This document shows positions 25,999 to 34,951 of a stretch of 64,000 nucleotides of DNA, piece by piece. The DNA is from Mesorhizobium sp. GTDB taxonomy: Bacteria; Pseudomonadota; Alphaproteobacteria; Rhizobiales; Rhizobiaceae. The translations under genes were made by a program, and so were the position numbers. The stretch lies in the NCBI GenBank assembly GCA_004963905.1, contig SUGL01000029.1, positions 1-64,000 of the forward strand, in the 5' to 3' direction. The notes beneath the pieces are model-generated. The model saw only the letters and a program-made list of their open reading frames with translations, was not told the DNA's origin and ran no database searches. How positions within the stretch are numbered: position 1 is the first letter of the stretch; the number at the start of each line of letters is the position of its first letter.

Positions 25999-28448
25999 AT
26001 GGCTGGGCGTGGCCGGGGTACGGAAGAGGGCGAGGGGACGACGGCCGGCGTCAGCGAGCGCCTGCTGTTTGCCGCCACCGCGCCTGCCGAAGCGACGCCG
26101 GTTTCGGTTCCGGCGCCGCGCCCGGCTGCCGAGATTTTGCCGCCGGGCGGTGATGCCTCGCTGCAGCCGCTTCAGCCTGCGACTATCGATCGGATCCGCG
26201 GGCAGTTCCGCCGCGCGTCCTTTTCCGTGCTTCGCCGAAGCGTCGCCTCGGCAGCCACGACCGAGCTAGACCGAGGCATCGGTTTCCTGCTGGTGCCGGT
26301 GTTCCTTGCCGCCGGCGTGATCCTCTATTTTTCCTTGAACAGCGAGCCGGATCTCTACCGGCCGCTGGCGGCGGTGGCGCTGATGGCCGTCTGCGCGGCG
26401 GTTTCCCGCTCTTGGCCGAAGACGCATCTTATCTTCATGGCGGCGCTGTTTTGCGCGCTGGGCTTCGTCGCCGCGAAGGTCGAGACATGGCGGGCCGCAA
26501 CGCCGATGCTCGGCTCCGAGATACAGACACGGCTGACGGGTCGCGTCGTCGTCGCCGAGGAGATGGCCAATGGCCGGGTGCGGCTGACCATCGACCTCGT
26601 CTCGACCGCGCAGCCAAGACTGCGCTACGCGCCGGATCGCGTCAGGCTCTCGGCACGCAGGATTGGGCCCAACGTGAAAGCGGGATCGCTGGTGACGGGC
26701 TATGCACGGCTCCTGCCGCCGACCGGACCGGTTCGCCCCGAAAGTTATGATTTTTCCTTCGACAGCTATTTCTCCGGCATCGGCGCCAGTGGATTTTTCC
26801 TCGGCGATCCGAAAGTCATTCCGACAAGCGACCCGCCCGCCCAGGCGAGTATCGCCTCGGCGATCGAGAACGCGCGCGCGAGGCGATTGCCGATCACATC
26901 AGAAGCACCGTCGGCGGGCCCGAAGGCGAGATAGCCGCGGCGCTGATCGTCGGCGTTCGCGCCGGCATTCCCGAAGATATCAACGAGGCGATGCGGCGGA
27001 CCGGCATCTATCACATCATCTCGATTTCCGGCCTTCACATGGCGCTGGTTGCCGGCACGGTCATGCTTCTGCTGCGCGGTGCCTTCGCGCTGTTTCCGGA
27101 TTTCTCGTCGCGCCGTCCGGTGAAGAAATATGCCGCGGCGATCGCGCTTGTCTCGATCGCCGCTTACCTCGTCATCTCCGGCGTGGTGGTCGCCGCCGAA
27201 CGAAGCTTCATCATGCTGGCGGTCATGCTGGTCGCCGTGCTGTTCGACCGGGCCGCCTTGACGATGCGCAACCTGGCGATCTCGGCCATCGCCGTCATCT
27301 TGGCGTCGCCGCATGAAGTCGTCGGCCCGAGCTTCCAGATGTCGTTCGCCGCGACCGCGGCCCTTGTCGGCGCTTATGCCGGCTGGGCCGACTACCGCGC
27401 CGGCAAGGTGAGAGCGCCGCCGGCGAGGCGGTCGTTCCTGCGGTTCCTATCGCGCAAGCTTGCGGTCGGAGCGGGCGGCGCAGCCATGACGTCGATCATT
27501 GCCGGAACCGCTACAGCACTGTTTGCCATCTGGCACTTCCAGCGGGTCTCGCCGCTCAGCCTGCTCGCCAACCTGGCGATCATGCCGATCGTCACGGTCG
27601 TGATGTTCCTTGCCGTCGCCAGCGCGGTGATGATGCCATTCGGCTTCGATGGTCCTTTCCTCTATGTGATGGGCAAGGGCCTGACGGCGATGATCGCGAT
27701 CTCGGCCTGGATTTCGGAACGGTCGCCGGTCGATGCCGTAGGGCTTATCTCGATCCGGTCGGTGCTGCTCGCGACGATCGCGCTGGTGATCGCGACCATG
27801 GCCACCACCTGGCTCAGGCTGGCCGCCGTGCCCTTCGCGCTGGCCGGCCTGCTGGCGATCCCGCAAGTGCGCACGCCGGATGTGCTGATCTCCGAAGATG
27901 CGCATCTGGTGGCGATGCCGATTGGCGGCGGCGAGCTCGCCGTCAATCGCGTCCGTTCCAACGAGTTCACAACCGACAATTGGAAACGTGCGCTGAGGGC
28001 GGAAACGATCGTGCCGCCGGAAACATTCGCGGAAGGCGACCTGACTGATCCGGCCGACCTGCCGGCGGGATCGCCCTTTTACTGTACCGGCGATCTCTGC
28101 ATTGGCCGGCATCCATCCGGCGCGATCGTCGCCTTGGCAGAAAACCACGGCAGCGCCAGGCCGGCCTGCGGCTTCGCCGACCTCATCGTCATCGACGACG
28201 CCACGGCCTACAACCCTTGCCGCGATCCACGCGTCCTCGTCGTCACCAAGCGGCAGCTTGCGCGTGACGGCAGCGCCGCTGTCTACTTCGACCCGCAGTC
28301 GGCGACGGCGCGGCCGGCCATTCAATACGCCGTCGAAAAGCCCTATCGTCCCTGGCACGAACAGCGGCGCTACTCGCGCGAGGCGAGGGGGCTAGCGCCA
28401 TACGAGCGACCTGAGAAGGCACGGACCAAGCCGCCACCGGTTCAGTAG
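25999..28448 (+). pseudogene. comEC: ComEC/Rec2 DNA-uptake channel, frameshifted
   Basis: Two open frames together give one ComEC/Rec2-type protein of about 816 aa. The 5' frame (25999-26934) carries the N-terminal helices and DUF4131-type domain; the 3' frame (in frame through 28448) carries the Competence domain (GIYHIISISGLHMALVAG) with many membrane helices and the alphaproteobacterial C-terminal domain. Homology jumps frame at the (CG)5 run 26871-26880: a missing base (or two extra) turns the expected REAIADHIRSTVGG into RRLPITSEAP. This is either a real inactivation, a phase-variable tract or a sequencing error. In naturally competent bacteria ComEC passes ssDNA through the inner membrane. 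Confidence 0.85.
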
Positions 28449-28475
28449 CGGCTCAGCCTTGCTGAACCGCTACTG
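28443..28475. terminator. Bidirectional hairpin at comEC stop
   Basis: CAGTAGCGGCTCAG (28443-28456) pairs with CTGAACCGCTACTG (28462-28475), 14 bp with one mismatch and a 5-base loop. It contains the comEC TAG stop and is followed by TATTTGTC. It lies between convergent comEC and lexA. Confidence 0.6.
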
Positions 28476-28490
28476 GGTATTTGTCTTGGC

Positions 28491-28534
28491 GCAATTCCGG
28501 ACGGAAAACCGCTGCGCACTTTTCCTGGAATTGC
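28491..28534. repeat. Palindromic element abutting lexA stop
   Basis: A 44-bp element closed by GCAATTCC (28491-28498) and GGAATTGC (28527-28534). Its minus-strand reading contains AAAAGTGCGCAGCGGTTTT and begins directly after the lexA stop. It is almost identical to the copy at 53117-53160 and related to those at 55266 and 63616. Confidence 0.9.
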
Positions 28535-29269
28535 TCAGTAGCGACGAATGAGCCCGACCAGCTTGCCCTGCACCTTGACCCTGTCCGGTCCGAAGATGCG
28601 GGTCTCATAGGCCGGGTTGGCGGCCTCGAGCGCGATCGAGGCGCCCTTGCGGCGGAAGCGTTTCAGCGTCGCTTCCTCGTCGTCGACCAGCGCCACCACG
28701 ATCTCGCCCGGGCTCGCTGTGTTGGCATTGCGGATGATCACCGTGTCGCCGTCGAAGATGCCGGCCTCGATCATCGAATCGCCCTTGACCTCAAGCGCGT
28801 AGTGCTCGCCGCCAGCGATCATGTCCGGCGGAACTGTGATCGAATGAGTCTGGTGCTGGATAGCGTCGATCGGCACACCGGCGGCAATGCGACCCATCAC
28901 CGGAATGGACACGGCCGAAACGGCGTCGTCGTCATTGCTGGGCGTCGGCGTGCGGGAGGGCGCCGCGGGCTTGATCTGCCGGCCGAGATTGCCTTGACCG
29001 CCTTGGATGACGCTCGGCGAGAATTTTCTCGCCGCATTCAGGCCGGGCGCGATCGAATCGGGCAGGCGCAGCACTTCAAGAGCGCGCGCGCGGTTCGGCA
29101 GCCGGCGAATGAAGCCGCGCTCCTCCAGCGCCGTGATCAACCGATGGATGCCCGACTTCGAAGCGAGGTCGAGCGCTTCCTTCATCTCGTCGAAAGACGG
29201 CGGAATGCCGCTTTCCTTGAGCCGTTCATGGATGAACATCAGCAGTTCATGTTGTTTGCGCGTCAGCAT
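28535..29269 (-). CDS. lexA: LexA repressor, SOS regulator
   Basis: A 244-aa LexA. The N-terminal winged HTH (MLTRKQHELLMFIHERL, LASKSGIHRLITALEERGFI) is of the rhizobial type, which binds GTTC-N7-GTTC. Self-cleavage elements are present: Ala130-Gly131 (RIAAGVP), catalytic Ser165 (GDSMIEAG) and Lys203 (TLKRF). The start at 29269 matches family N-termini; the upstream in-frame extension is promoter sequence. A LexA box lies 62 bp upstream, so the gene is autoregulated. moeA, moaC, trpC and trpD precede it on the same strand, a conserved alphaproteobacterial order. Confidence 0.97.
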   Translation of the reverse strand: MLTRKQHELLMFIHERLKESGIPPSFDEMKEALDLASKSGIHRLITALEERGFIRRLPNRARALEVLRLPDSIAPGLNAARKFSPSVIQGGQGNLGRQIKPAAPSRTPTPSNDDDAVSAVSIPVMGRIAAGVPIDAIQHQTHSITVPPDMIAGGEHYALEVKGDSMIEAGIFDGDTVIIRNANTASPGEIVVALVDDEEATLKRFRRKGASIALEAANPAYETRIFGPDRVKVQGKLVGLIRRY

Positions 29270-29322
29270 GGCGGCCCCCATGGGTTTTGGAACCAGAATC
29301 AGAAAAACAAACCCAGAACAAA

Positions 29323-29350
29323 CACTATCTGTTCCAGTTGTGTTCCGCAA
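29323..29350 (-). promoter_or_regulatory. lexA promoter with LexA (SOS) box
   Basis: On the minus strand TTGCGG (29350-29345), a 17-bp spacer and TAGTGT (29328-29323) form a plausible promoter. GTTCCAGTTGTGTTC (29331-29345), an exact alphaproteobacterial SOS box GTTC-N7-GTTC, fills the spacer, so bound LexA would block RNA polymerase directly. Confidence 0.85.
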
Positions 29351-29385
29351 CCGTTTAAAGTTTAGTGAATCTGTTGACGTTTTGT

Positions 29386-30591
29386 TCAGCGTAACATCAG
29401 AACGCTGCATTCGTCGCCGGCTTCCGCAGCCGGGGCGAAGGGCTTGCGCACGATCAGGCCGTTGGCGTCGGCGAGCATCCTCAGCATGGAGGAATCCTGG
29501 ATGCTGAACGGTGTCGCGATCAACTGTCCGGCATCCTCGCGCACGACTGCCCGCACATAATCCTGCCTGAGATCGTTGGCGTGCATCGCGGAAGCCAACC
29601 GCGCGATGCGGATATCCTGGCGGTAGCTAAGGCCGCCAAGACGCGCCAGAAGCGGCTTCAGGAACAATTGCGAGCAGACAAGACTCGCCACCGGGTTGCC
29701 GGGCAGGCCGATGCAGCGGATTTTGCCAAGCCGGCCAAACATCAGCGGCTTGCCGGGGCGCATGGCGATCTTCCAGAAATCGAGCTGCATGCCTTCGCCG
29801 GTCAGCACGTCGTGGATCAGGTCGTGGTCGCCGACCGAGGCGCCGCCGAGGGTGACGATGACATCGGCGCCGGCATCGACGGCCTTCTTGACCAAGGCCG
29901 CGATTGCATCCTTGCGGTCGGCGGCGATGCCGAGGTCGAGAGCGCGCGCCCCGACCGACTGCGCCGTCGCCGCGACGCCATAGGCGTTGGACGAGATGAT
30001 CTGGTCGGGGCCGAGTGCGCTTCCGGGCGGCAGCAATTCGTCGCCCGTGGCGATGATGGCCACAATCGGCCGACGCACCACGTTGAGGCTCGGATGATTG
30101 GCGGACGCCGCCAGCGATAGCGCTGCCGGATCGAGCAGGCGGCCTTGTTCGAGAACTACATCACCCTGGCCGAAGTCAAGTCCACGGCGACGGACGTTGC
30201 GTGCTTCCGCAGCCGGCTCGGTCACTTCGATGCTGCCGCCGCCGAGGTCGCGAACATTTTCCTGGATGACGACGGTGTCGGCCCCTTCGGGGAGCGGCGC
30301 ACCGGTGAAGATGCGCACCGCCTTACCCTTGCCGACGGAGCCGGCAAAACCGCGCCCGGCGGGCGCCAGGCCGATCACGGAGAGCCGCACCGGCACCGAG
30401 GCCACGTCGACGGCGCGGGCGGCATAGCCGTCCATGGCCGAAGCATTGAAGGGCGGCTGGGTGCGCAGCGCCACCAGCGGTTCGGCGAGCACCCGGCCGG
30501 CCGCATCGGCCAGCGGCACGTTTTCGCCCGGCAGCGCGGTCGCGCCATCCAACAAGCGCCCGAGCGCCTCGGCGACCGGAACCAGCGCCAT
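29386..30591 (-). CDS. moeA: Molybdopterin molybdenumtransferase
   Basis: A 401-aa MoeA that inserts molybdate into adenylylated molybdopterin. It shows FNASAMDGYAARA, IFTGAPLPEGADTVVIQE, the MoCF-domain segment ATGDELLPPGS...SSNAYG, VTLGGASVGDHD and GLPGNPVASLVC. It starts 2 bases after the moaC stop and is followed by the lexA promoter, completing a trpD-trpC-moaC-moeA run on the minus strand. Confidence 0.96.
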   Translation of the reverse strand: MALVPVAEALGRLLDGATALPGENVPLADAAGRVLAEPLVALRTQPPFNASAMDGYAARAVDVASVPVRLSVIGLAPAGRGFAGSVGKGKAVRIFTGAPLPEGADTVVIQENVRDLGGGSIEVTEPAAEARNVRRRGLDFGQGDVVLEQGRLLDPAALSLAASANHPSLNVVRRPIVAIIATGDELLPPGSALGPDQIISSNAYGVAATAQSVGARALDLGIAADRKDAIAALVKKAVDAGADVIVTLGGASVGDHDLIHDVLTGEGMQLDFWKIAMRPGKPLMFGRLGKIRCIGLPGNPVASLVCSQLFLKPLLARLGGLSYRQDIRIARLASAMHANDLRQDYVRAVVREDAGQLIATPFSIQDSSMLRMLADANGLIVRKPFAPAAEAGDECSVLMLR

Positions 30592-30593
30592 CG

Positions 30594-31088
30594 TCAGGAA
30601 CTCGCCCCGGATTTGACGGACTTGTAGTCGCCCGACTTGCCACCGGTCTTCTCGACCAGCCTGATGCCGGAGATAACCATGGCGCGGTCCGCCGCCTTGG
30701 CCATGTCGTAGATGGTGAGGCAGGCGACCGACACCGCGGTCAGCGTCTCCATCTCCACGCCGGTCTTGCCGGTGACGCGGGCAAGCGCAGTCACCTTGAG
30801 GCCGGGGAGGGCGCGGTCGGGCTCGATATCGACGGCGACCTTGGTCAGGAGCAGCGGATGGCAGAGCGGGACGAGCTCATGCGTCTTCTTGGCCGCCATG
30901 ATGCCGGCGATGCGCGCCGTGCCCAGCACGTCGCCCTTCTTGGCGTCGCCGGCAAGGATCATCTCCAGCGTTTCCGCTCGCATCGAGACGAAGCCCTCGG
31001 CGATCGCCGTGCGTGTCGTCTCGGCCTTGTCGCCGACATCGACCATGTTGGCTTCGCCCTTGGCGCCGAGATGGGTGAGGGCAGGCAT
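30594..31088 (-). CDS. moaC: Cyclic pyranopterin monophosphate synthase
   Basis: A 164-aa MoaC converting 3',8-cyclo-GTP to cyclic pyranopterin monophosphate in molybdopterin synthesis. Diagnostic blocks are GEANMVDVGDKAETTRTA, MAAKKTHELVPLCHPLLLTKV and VTGKTGVEMETLTAVSVACLTIYDMAKA. ATG at 31088 is taken as the start; an upstream TTG at 31094 overlaps the trpC stop and has a better-spaced GAGG. Either way translation is coupled to trpC. Confidence 0.95.
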   Translation of the reverse strand: MPALTHLGAKGEANMVDVGDKAETTRTAIAEGFVSMRAETLEMILAGDAKKGDVLGTARIAGIMAAKKTHELVPLCHPLLLTKVAVDIEPDRALPGLKVTALARVTGKTGVEMETLTAVSVACLTIYDMAKAADRAMVISGIRLVEKTGGKSGDYKSVKSGASS

Positions 31089-31090
31089 CC

Positions 31091-31903
31091 TCAAAGGGCC
31101 TCGGCCGGCGCCTTGCCCGTCAGCAGAAGCTCGGTCGCGGCTGCCACATCGGCCTGCCGCATCAGGCTCTCGCCGACGAGGAAGGTGCCGATCCCGCTCT
31201 TCTCCAGCCGGCGGCAGTCCTGATGGGTGAAGATACCGCTTTCGCTGACGAGCAGCCGATCGGCCGGCACCATCGCTGCAAGCCGCTCGGAAACGTCGAG
31301 GCTGGTCTCGAAGGTCCTCAGATCGCGGTTGTTGATGCCGATTAGCCGCGACGAGAGGCGAAGCGCGCGCTCCATCTCCTTTTCGTCATGCACCTCGACC
31401 AGCGCGTCCATGCCGAGCTCGAAAGCCGTCGCTTCGAGCTCGCTGGCTAAAGCGTCGTCGACGCTTGCCATGATGATGAGGATGGCATCCGCGCCCCAGG
31501 CGCGGGCTTCATAAACCTGGTATGGATCGAAGAGGAAATCCTTGCGCAAAGCGGGCAGGCCGACGGCGGCGCGCGCGGCGGTCAGGAAGCCAGGCGCACC
31601 CTGGAAGGACGGGGCGTCGGTCAGCACCGAAAGGCAGGCGGCGCCACCTCGCTGATAGGCCCTGGCGAGCGCCGGCGGGTCGAAGTCGGCGCGGATCAGG
31701 CCCTTGGAGGGGCTCGCCTTCTTGATCTCGGCGATCAGCGCAAAGCCGCCGGCCTTGCGTTTGGCCTCGAGCGCGGCGAGGAAGCCGCGCGGCGGCTCCA
31801 TATCCTTCGCTTTGGCCTTGGTATCGGCAAGCGGCACGTTGAGCTTCGCCGCGGCGATCTCTTCGCGCTTGTAGGCTTCGATCTTGCGCAGGATATCGGA
31901 CAA
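31091..31903 (-). CDS. trpC: Indole-3-glycerol phosphate synthase
   Basis: A 270-aa TrpC (TIM barrel) making indole-3-glycerol phosphate for tryptophan synthesis. Motifs are ILRKIEAYKREEIAAAK, LIAEIKKASPSKGLIRADFDP, GLPALRKDFLFDPYQVYEARAWGAD, LIGINNRDLRTFE and VSESGIFT. The only start matching family N-termini is TTG at 31903 (reading MSDILRK), 4 bases after the trpD stop. It is an operon member with trpD upstream and moaC downstream. Confidence 0.94.
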   Translation of the reverse strand: MSDILRKIEAYKREEIAAAKLNVPLADTKAKAKDMEPPRGFLAALEAKRKAGGFALIAEIKKASPSKGLIRADFDPPALARAYQRGGAACLSVLTDAPSFQGAPGFLTAARAAVGLPALRKDFLFDPYQVYEARAWGADAILIIMASVDDALASELEATAFELGMDALVEVHDEKEMERALRLSSRLIGINNRDLRTFETSLDVSERLAAMVPADRLLVSESGIFTHQDCRRLEKSGIGTFLVGESLMRQADVAAATELLLTGKAPAEAL

Positions 31904-31907
31904 GGTT

Positions 31908-32918
31908 CTAACCGTTCGAAATCTCGACGAGCTTGTCGAGCACCGCGAGGGCCCGGCCGCTGTCGATGGCTTGCGCGGCGGCTTCAATGCCGTCGGCGAG
32001 CGTCGTCGCCTTGCCGGCCACCACCAAGCCGGCACCGGCATTCATCAGCACGGTGTCGCGATAGGCGCCGGCGGCGCCGCCCAGCATATCGCGTAATGCC
32101 TTGGCGTTGTAGGCCGCGTCGCCGCCGCGCAGCTCTTCCTTGGTATGGCGCTTCAGTCCGACTGCCTCCGGGGTAAGCGTGAAGGTGCGGATCTCGCCGC
32201 CGGCAAGTTCGGCAACCTGCGTTTCGCCGGTGGTGGTGATCTCGTCGTAACCGTCGCCATGCACGACCCAGGCGTGCTCGGCGCCAAGCGCCTTCAGCGT
32301 CTCTGCCACCGGTATGATCCATTCCGGCAGGAAGACGCCGACCATCTGTCGGCTGACGCCGGCCGGATTGGACAGCGGTCCGAGCAGGTTGAAGATGGTA
32401 CGCGTGCCGAGCTCGCCCCGGATCGGGCCGACATGCTTCATCGCCGGATGATGCGCAGGCGCGAACATGAAGCCGACGCCGGCCTCGTGGATGCAACGGC
32501 CGATCGTCTCCGGCGAAATGTCGATCTTGACGCCGAGCGCCGTCAGCACGTCGGCGGAACCGGTCAGCGAGGACAGGCCGCGATTGCCGTGCTTGGCGAC
32601 CGGAACCCCTGCCGCTGCGGTGACGAAGGCAGAGGCGGTCGAGATGTTGACGCTGTGCGAGTTGTCGCCGCCGGTGCCGACGATGTCGATGGCGCCAAGC
32701 GGGGCTTCGACGCGCAGCATCTTGGCGCGCATCGTGGCGACCGCTCCGGAAATCTCGCTCACCGCCTCGCCGCGCACGCGCAACGCCATCAGGAAGCCGC
32801 CGATCTGGCCCGGCGTCGCGTCGCCCGACATGATGATGTCGAAGGCCTCGCGCGCTTCCTCGAAGGAGAGCGCGGTGCCGGTGGCGACCTTGGCTATGTG
32901 TGTCTTGAGAGCGCTCAT
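31908..32918 (-). CDS. trpD: Anthranilate phosphoribosyltransferase
   Basis: A 336-aa TrpD joining anthranilate and PRPP. Signature segments are DIVGTGGDNSHSVNISTASAFV, KHGNRGLSSLTGSADVLTALGV, FMFAPAHHPAMKHVGPIRGELGTRTIFNLLGPLSNPA and VVHGDGYDEIT. Its ATG overlaps the upstream TGA of the PpiD-like gene as ATGA, so translation is coupled to that chaperone gene. Confidence 0.97.
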   Translation of the reverse strand: MSALKTHIAKVATGTALSFEEAREAFDIIMSGDATPGQIGGFLMALRVRGEAVSEISGAVATMRAKMLRVEAPLGAIDIVGTGGDNSHSVNISTASAFVTAAAGVPVAKHGNRGLSSLTGSADVLTALGVKIDISPETIGRCIHEAGVGFMFAPAHHPAMKHVGPIRGELGTRTIFNLLGPLSNPAGVSRQMVGVFLPEWIIPVAETLKALGAEHAWVVHGDGYDEITTTGETQVAELAGGEIRTFTLTPEAVGLKRHTKEELRGGDAAYNAKALRDMLGGAAGAYRDTVLMNAGAGLVVAGKATTLADGIEAAAQAIDSGRALAVLDKLVEISNG

Positions 32919-34807
32919 CGTGTCTGTGCTTGCGAAACGGCGGCCGGATCGATGCGAACGTCATACTGCGACTGCAACTGCGCCACCAGCTGGTCGAGCA
33001 GGTCGTCGGACATGCCGGCGCTGAAGGATTTCTGCGCATCGTCGGGAACCGAGCTGCCATCAGCGCCGGCCGGTTCGAAGACTTCGGCGACCTTGAACAG
33101 GATCTGGCCGTCGCCGGTGGGCGAGGGGATCAGGCCCGTGCCGCCTTCGCCGACGCCGAACATGGCCGCAGCACCTTCCTTGCCGAAATCGGCATCGTCG
33201 GCTTCGCGCTTCAGGCCGCGCTTGGTCTGCTTCTCGAGCTTCAGCTCGCCCGCGATGACGTCGAGCGTCGCACCTGCCTTGAGGCGCTTTTCCAGCTCCT
33301 TAGCCTTCGCGTCGAGCCGCTTGTCGGTCTCGGCCGCCGTCCGGTCGGCCGCCACCTTCTGGCGGACTTCGTCGAGCGTGCGGTCGCGCGCCGCGGTGAC
33401 CGACTGGACCTCGTAGAACACGAAGCCGTTGTCGGCGGTGGTCAGGCCTTCATTCTCCGTATTCGGCTCGGCCTCGAAGACCGCCTTGATGAGATTCGCC
33501 GATTCCGGCAGGTCCTTGACGATCGTGCCGTCCGGCCGCTGGCCGGTGCGGTCGATGGCGTCGATGGTGACGACCTTGAGCTTCAGCTTGTCGGCGGCCT
33601 GAGCCAGCGAGGCGCCCGAGGCGCGGGTGTCCTCGTAACTGTCGTGCACGTCGAGCAGAATGCGGCTAGCCTCGCCCAGCGCCAGGTCCTTGCGGATCTG
33701 GTCGGACGCTTCCGAAAGCGGCTTCACCACCTGGGGCTTGATCTCGGTAACGCGCAGCAGAACCGGGCCGAAAGCGCCCTGGACCACCGGGCTAACCTCG
33801 TTGGCGTTGAGCGAGAAGGCCGCGTCGGCGACCGCCTTGTCGGCGATCTTGTCCTTGGACAGCGTGCCGAGCAGGGTGTCGGCCTGGGTCTTGCCCTCGG
33901 CGGTGACGATCTTGTCGAAGGTGGCGCCGGCCTTCAGTGAATCATATGCCGCCTTGGCCGCGTCCGGCGTCTTGAACACCAGCTGTTCGATGGTGCGCAT
34001 TTCGGGCGTCGTGTAGCGCGCCTTGTTCTTGTTGTAGTCGTCGGCGACTTGGCTGTCGGTCACCGCCGTCGGGTCCATGATGTCCTGCGGTTCGAGCCGG
34101 ACATAGGAGAACTTGCGGTATTCCGGCGCGGCATAGTTCTTCTTGTTGGCTTCGAAATAGGTCTTAAGCGCGCTGTCGGATGGCGCCTCGATCGGCTGCA
34201 CGAGCGTCTTCGGCAGGACGACATAGTCGATCGTGCGGTCCTCGCCGCGATACAGCGCAACCGCCTTCAGGAAGGTCTGCGGCGCCTTGAGGCCGTCGGA
34301 GATCGCCTCGACGATCTGCTGGCGCACCGCTACCTGCGAGCGGTTCTTGAGATAGTCCTCCGGCCGCATGCCCACCTGGCGCAGCAGATATTCGAAGGTC
34401 CTGCGGTCGAACTGCCCGCTCGGGCCTCTGAAGGCCGGATCGTCGCGTGTCAGCTCGGCCAGCCGGTCCTTGGAAAGACCGAGCCCCAGCTTGCGGGCCT
34501 GCTCGTCGAGGACGGCGCCCGAAACGAGCTGCGCGAGCACCTGGTTGTCGATGCCCAGCAGCTTCGCCTGCTCGTGCGTGATGCGCTGGCCATATTGCTG
34601 AGAGAGCAGGTTGATCTGGCGATCATAGGCGAGGCGGTACTCGTTGATCGACACCTCCGTGCCGCCGGCGGTGATCACCGAATGGTGCCCAGCCAAAGTT
34701 CCCGACAGGCGCCCGGAAATACCCCAGACGGCAAAGCTCACCACCAGCAAGGACAGCAACGCCTTCGCGACCCAGGTGCTCGCCGCGCTTCTCAATAAAC
34801 CAAGCAT
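32915..34807 (-). CDS. Membrane-anchored peptidyl-prolyl isomerase, PpiD/SurA-like
   Basis: A 630-aa periplasmic folding factor. A single N-terminal membrane anchor (about residues 12-32) is followed by a SurA N-terminal-like domain, a parvulin (rotamase) domain in the middle (around residues 250-370) and a long C-terminal helical region. The layout matches E. coli PpiD. It probably helps newly exported proteins fold at the Sec translocon. The start at 34807 is the only ATG giving the anchor. It is divergent from tpiA and overlaps trpD by 4 bases. Confidence 0.9.
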   Translation of the reverse strand: MLGLLRSAASTWVAKALLSLLVVSFAVWGISGRLSGTLAGHHSVITAGGTEVSINEYRLAYDRQINLLSQQYGQRITHEQAKLLGIDNQVLAQLVSGAVLDEQARKLGLGLSKDRLAELTRDDPAFRGPSGQFDRRTFEYLLRQVGMRPEDYLKNRSQVAVRQQIVEAISDGLKAPQTFLKAVALYRGEDRTIDYVVLPKTLVQPIEAPSDSALKTYFEANKKNYAAPEYRKFSYVRLEPQDIMDPTAVTDSQVADDYNKNKARYTTPEMRTIEQLVFKTPDAAKAAYDSLKAGATFDKIVTAEGKTQADTLLGTLSKDKIADKAVADAAFSLNANEVSPVVQGAFGPVLLRVTEIKPQVVKPLSEASDQIRKDLALGEASRILLDVHDSYEDTRASGASLAQAADKLKLKVVTIDAIDRTGQRPDGTIVKDLPESANLIKAVFEAEPNTENEGLTTADNGFVFYEVQSVTAARDRTLDEVRQKVAADRTAAETDKRLDAKAKELEKRLKAGATLDVIAGELKLEKQTKRGLKREADDADFGKEGAAAMFGVGEGGTGLIPSPTGDGQILFKVAEVFEPAGADGSSVPDDAQKSFSAGMSDDLLDQLVAQLQSQYDVRIDPAAVSQAQTR

Positions 34808-34951
34808 ACTTACTTCCGATTTTTGCGCATTTTCGCATGCGCCGAGTCTGAAACAAGCGCAATAGCGTCCTTCCGGCCCACTGTCGATTGCTTTGTGGCT
34901 TGATTTTGGTAGTGAGGGCGCAGCCTTATGTCGCCTGGAGAACCCGACCCC

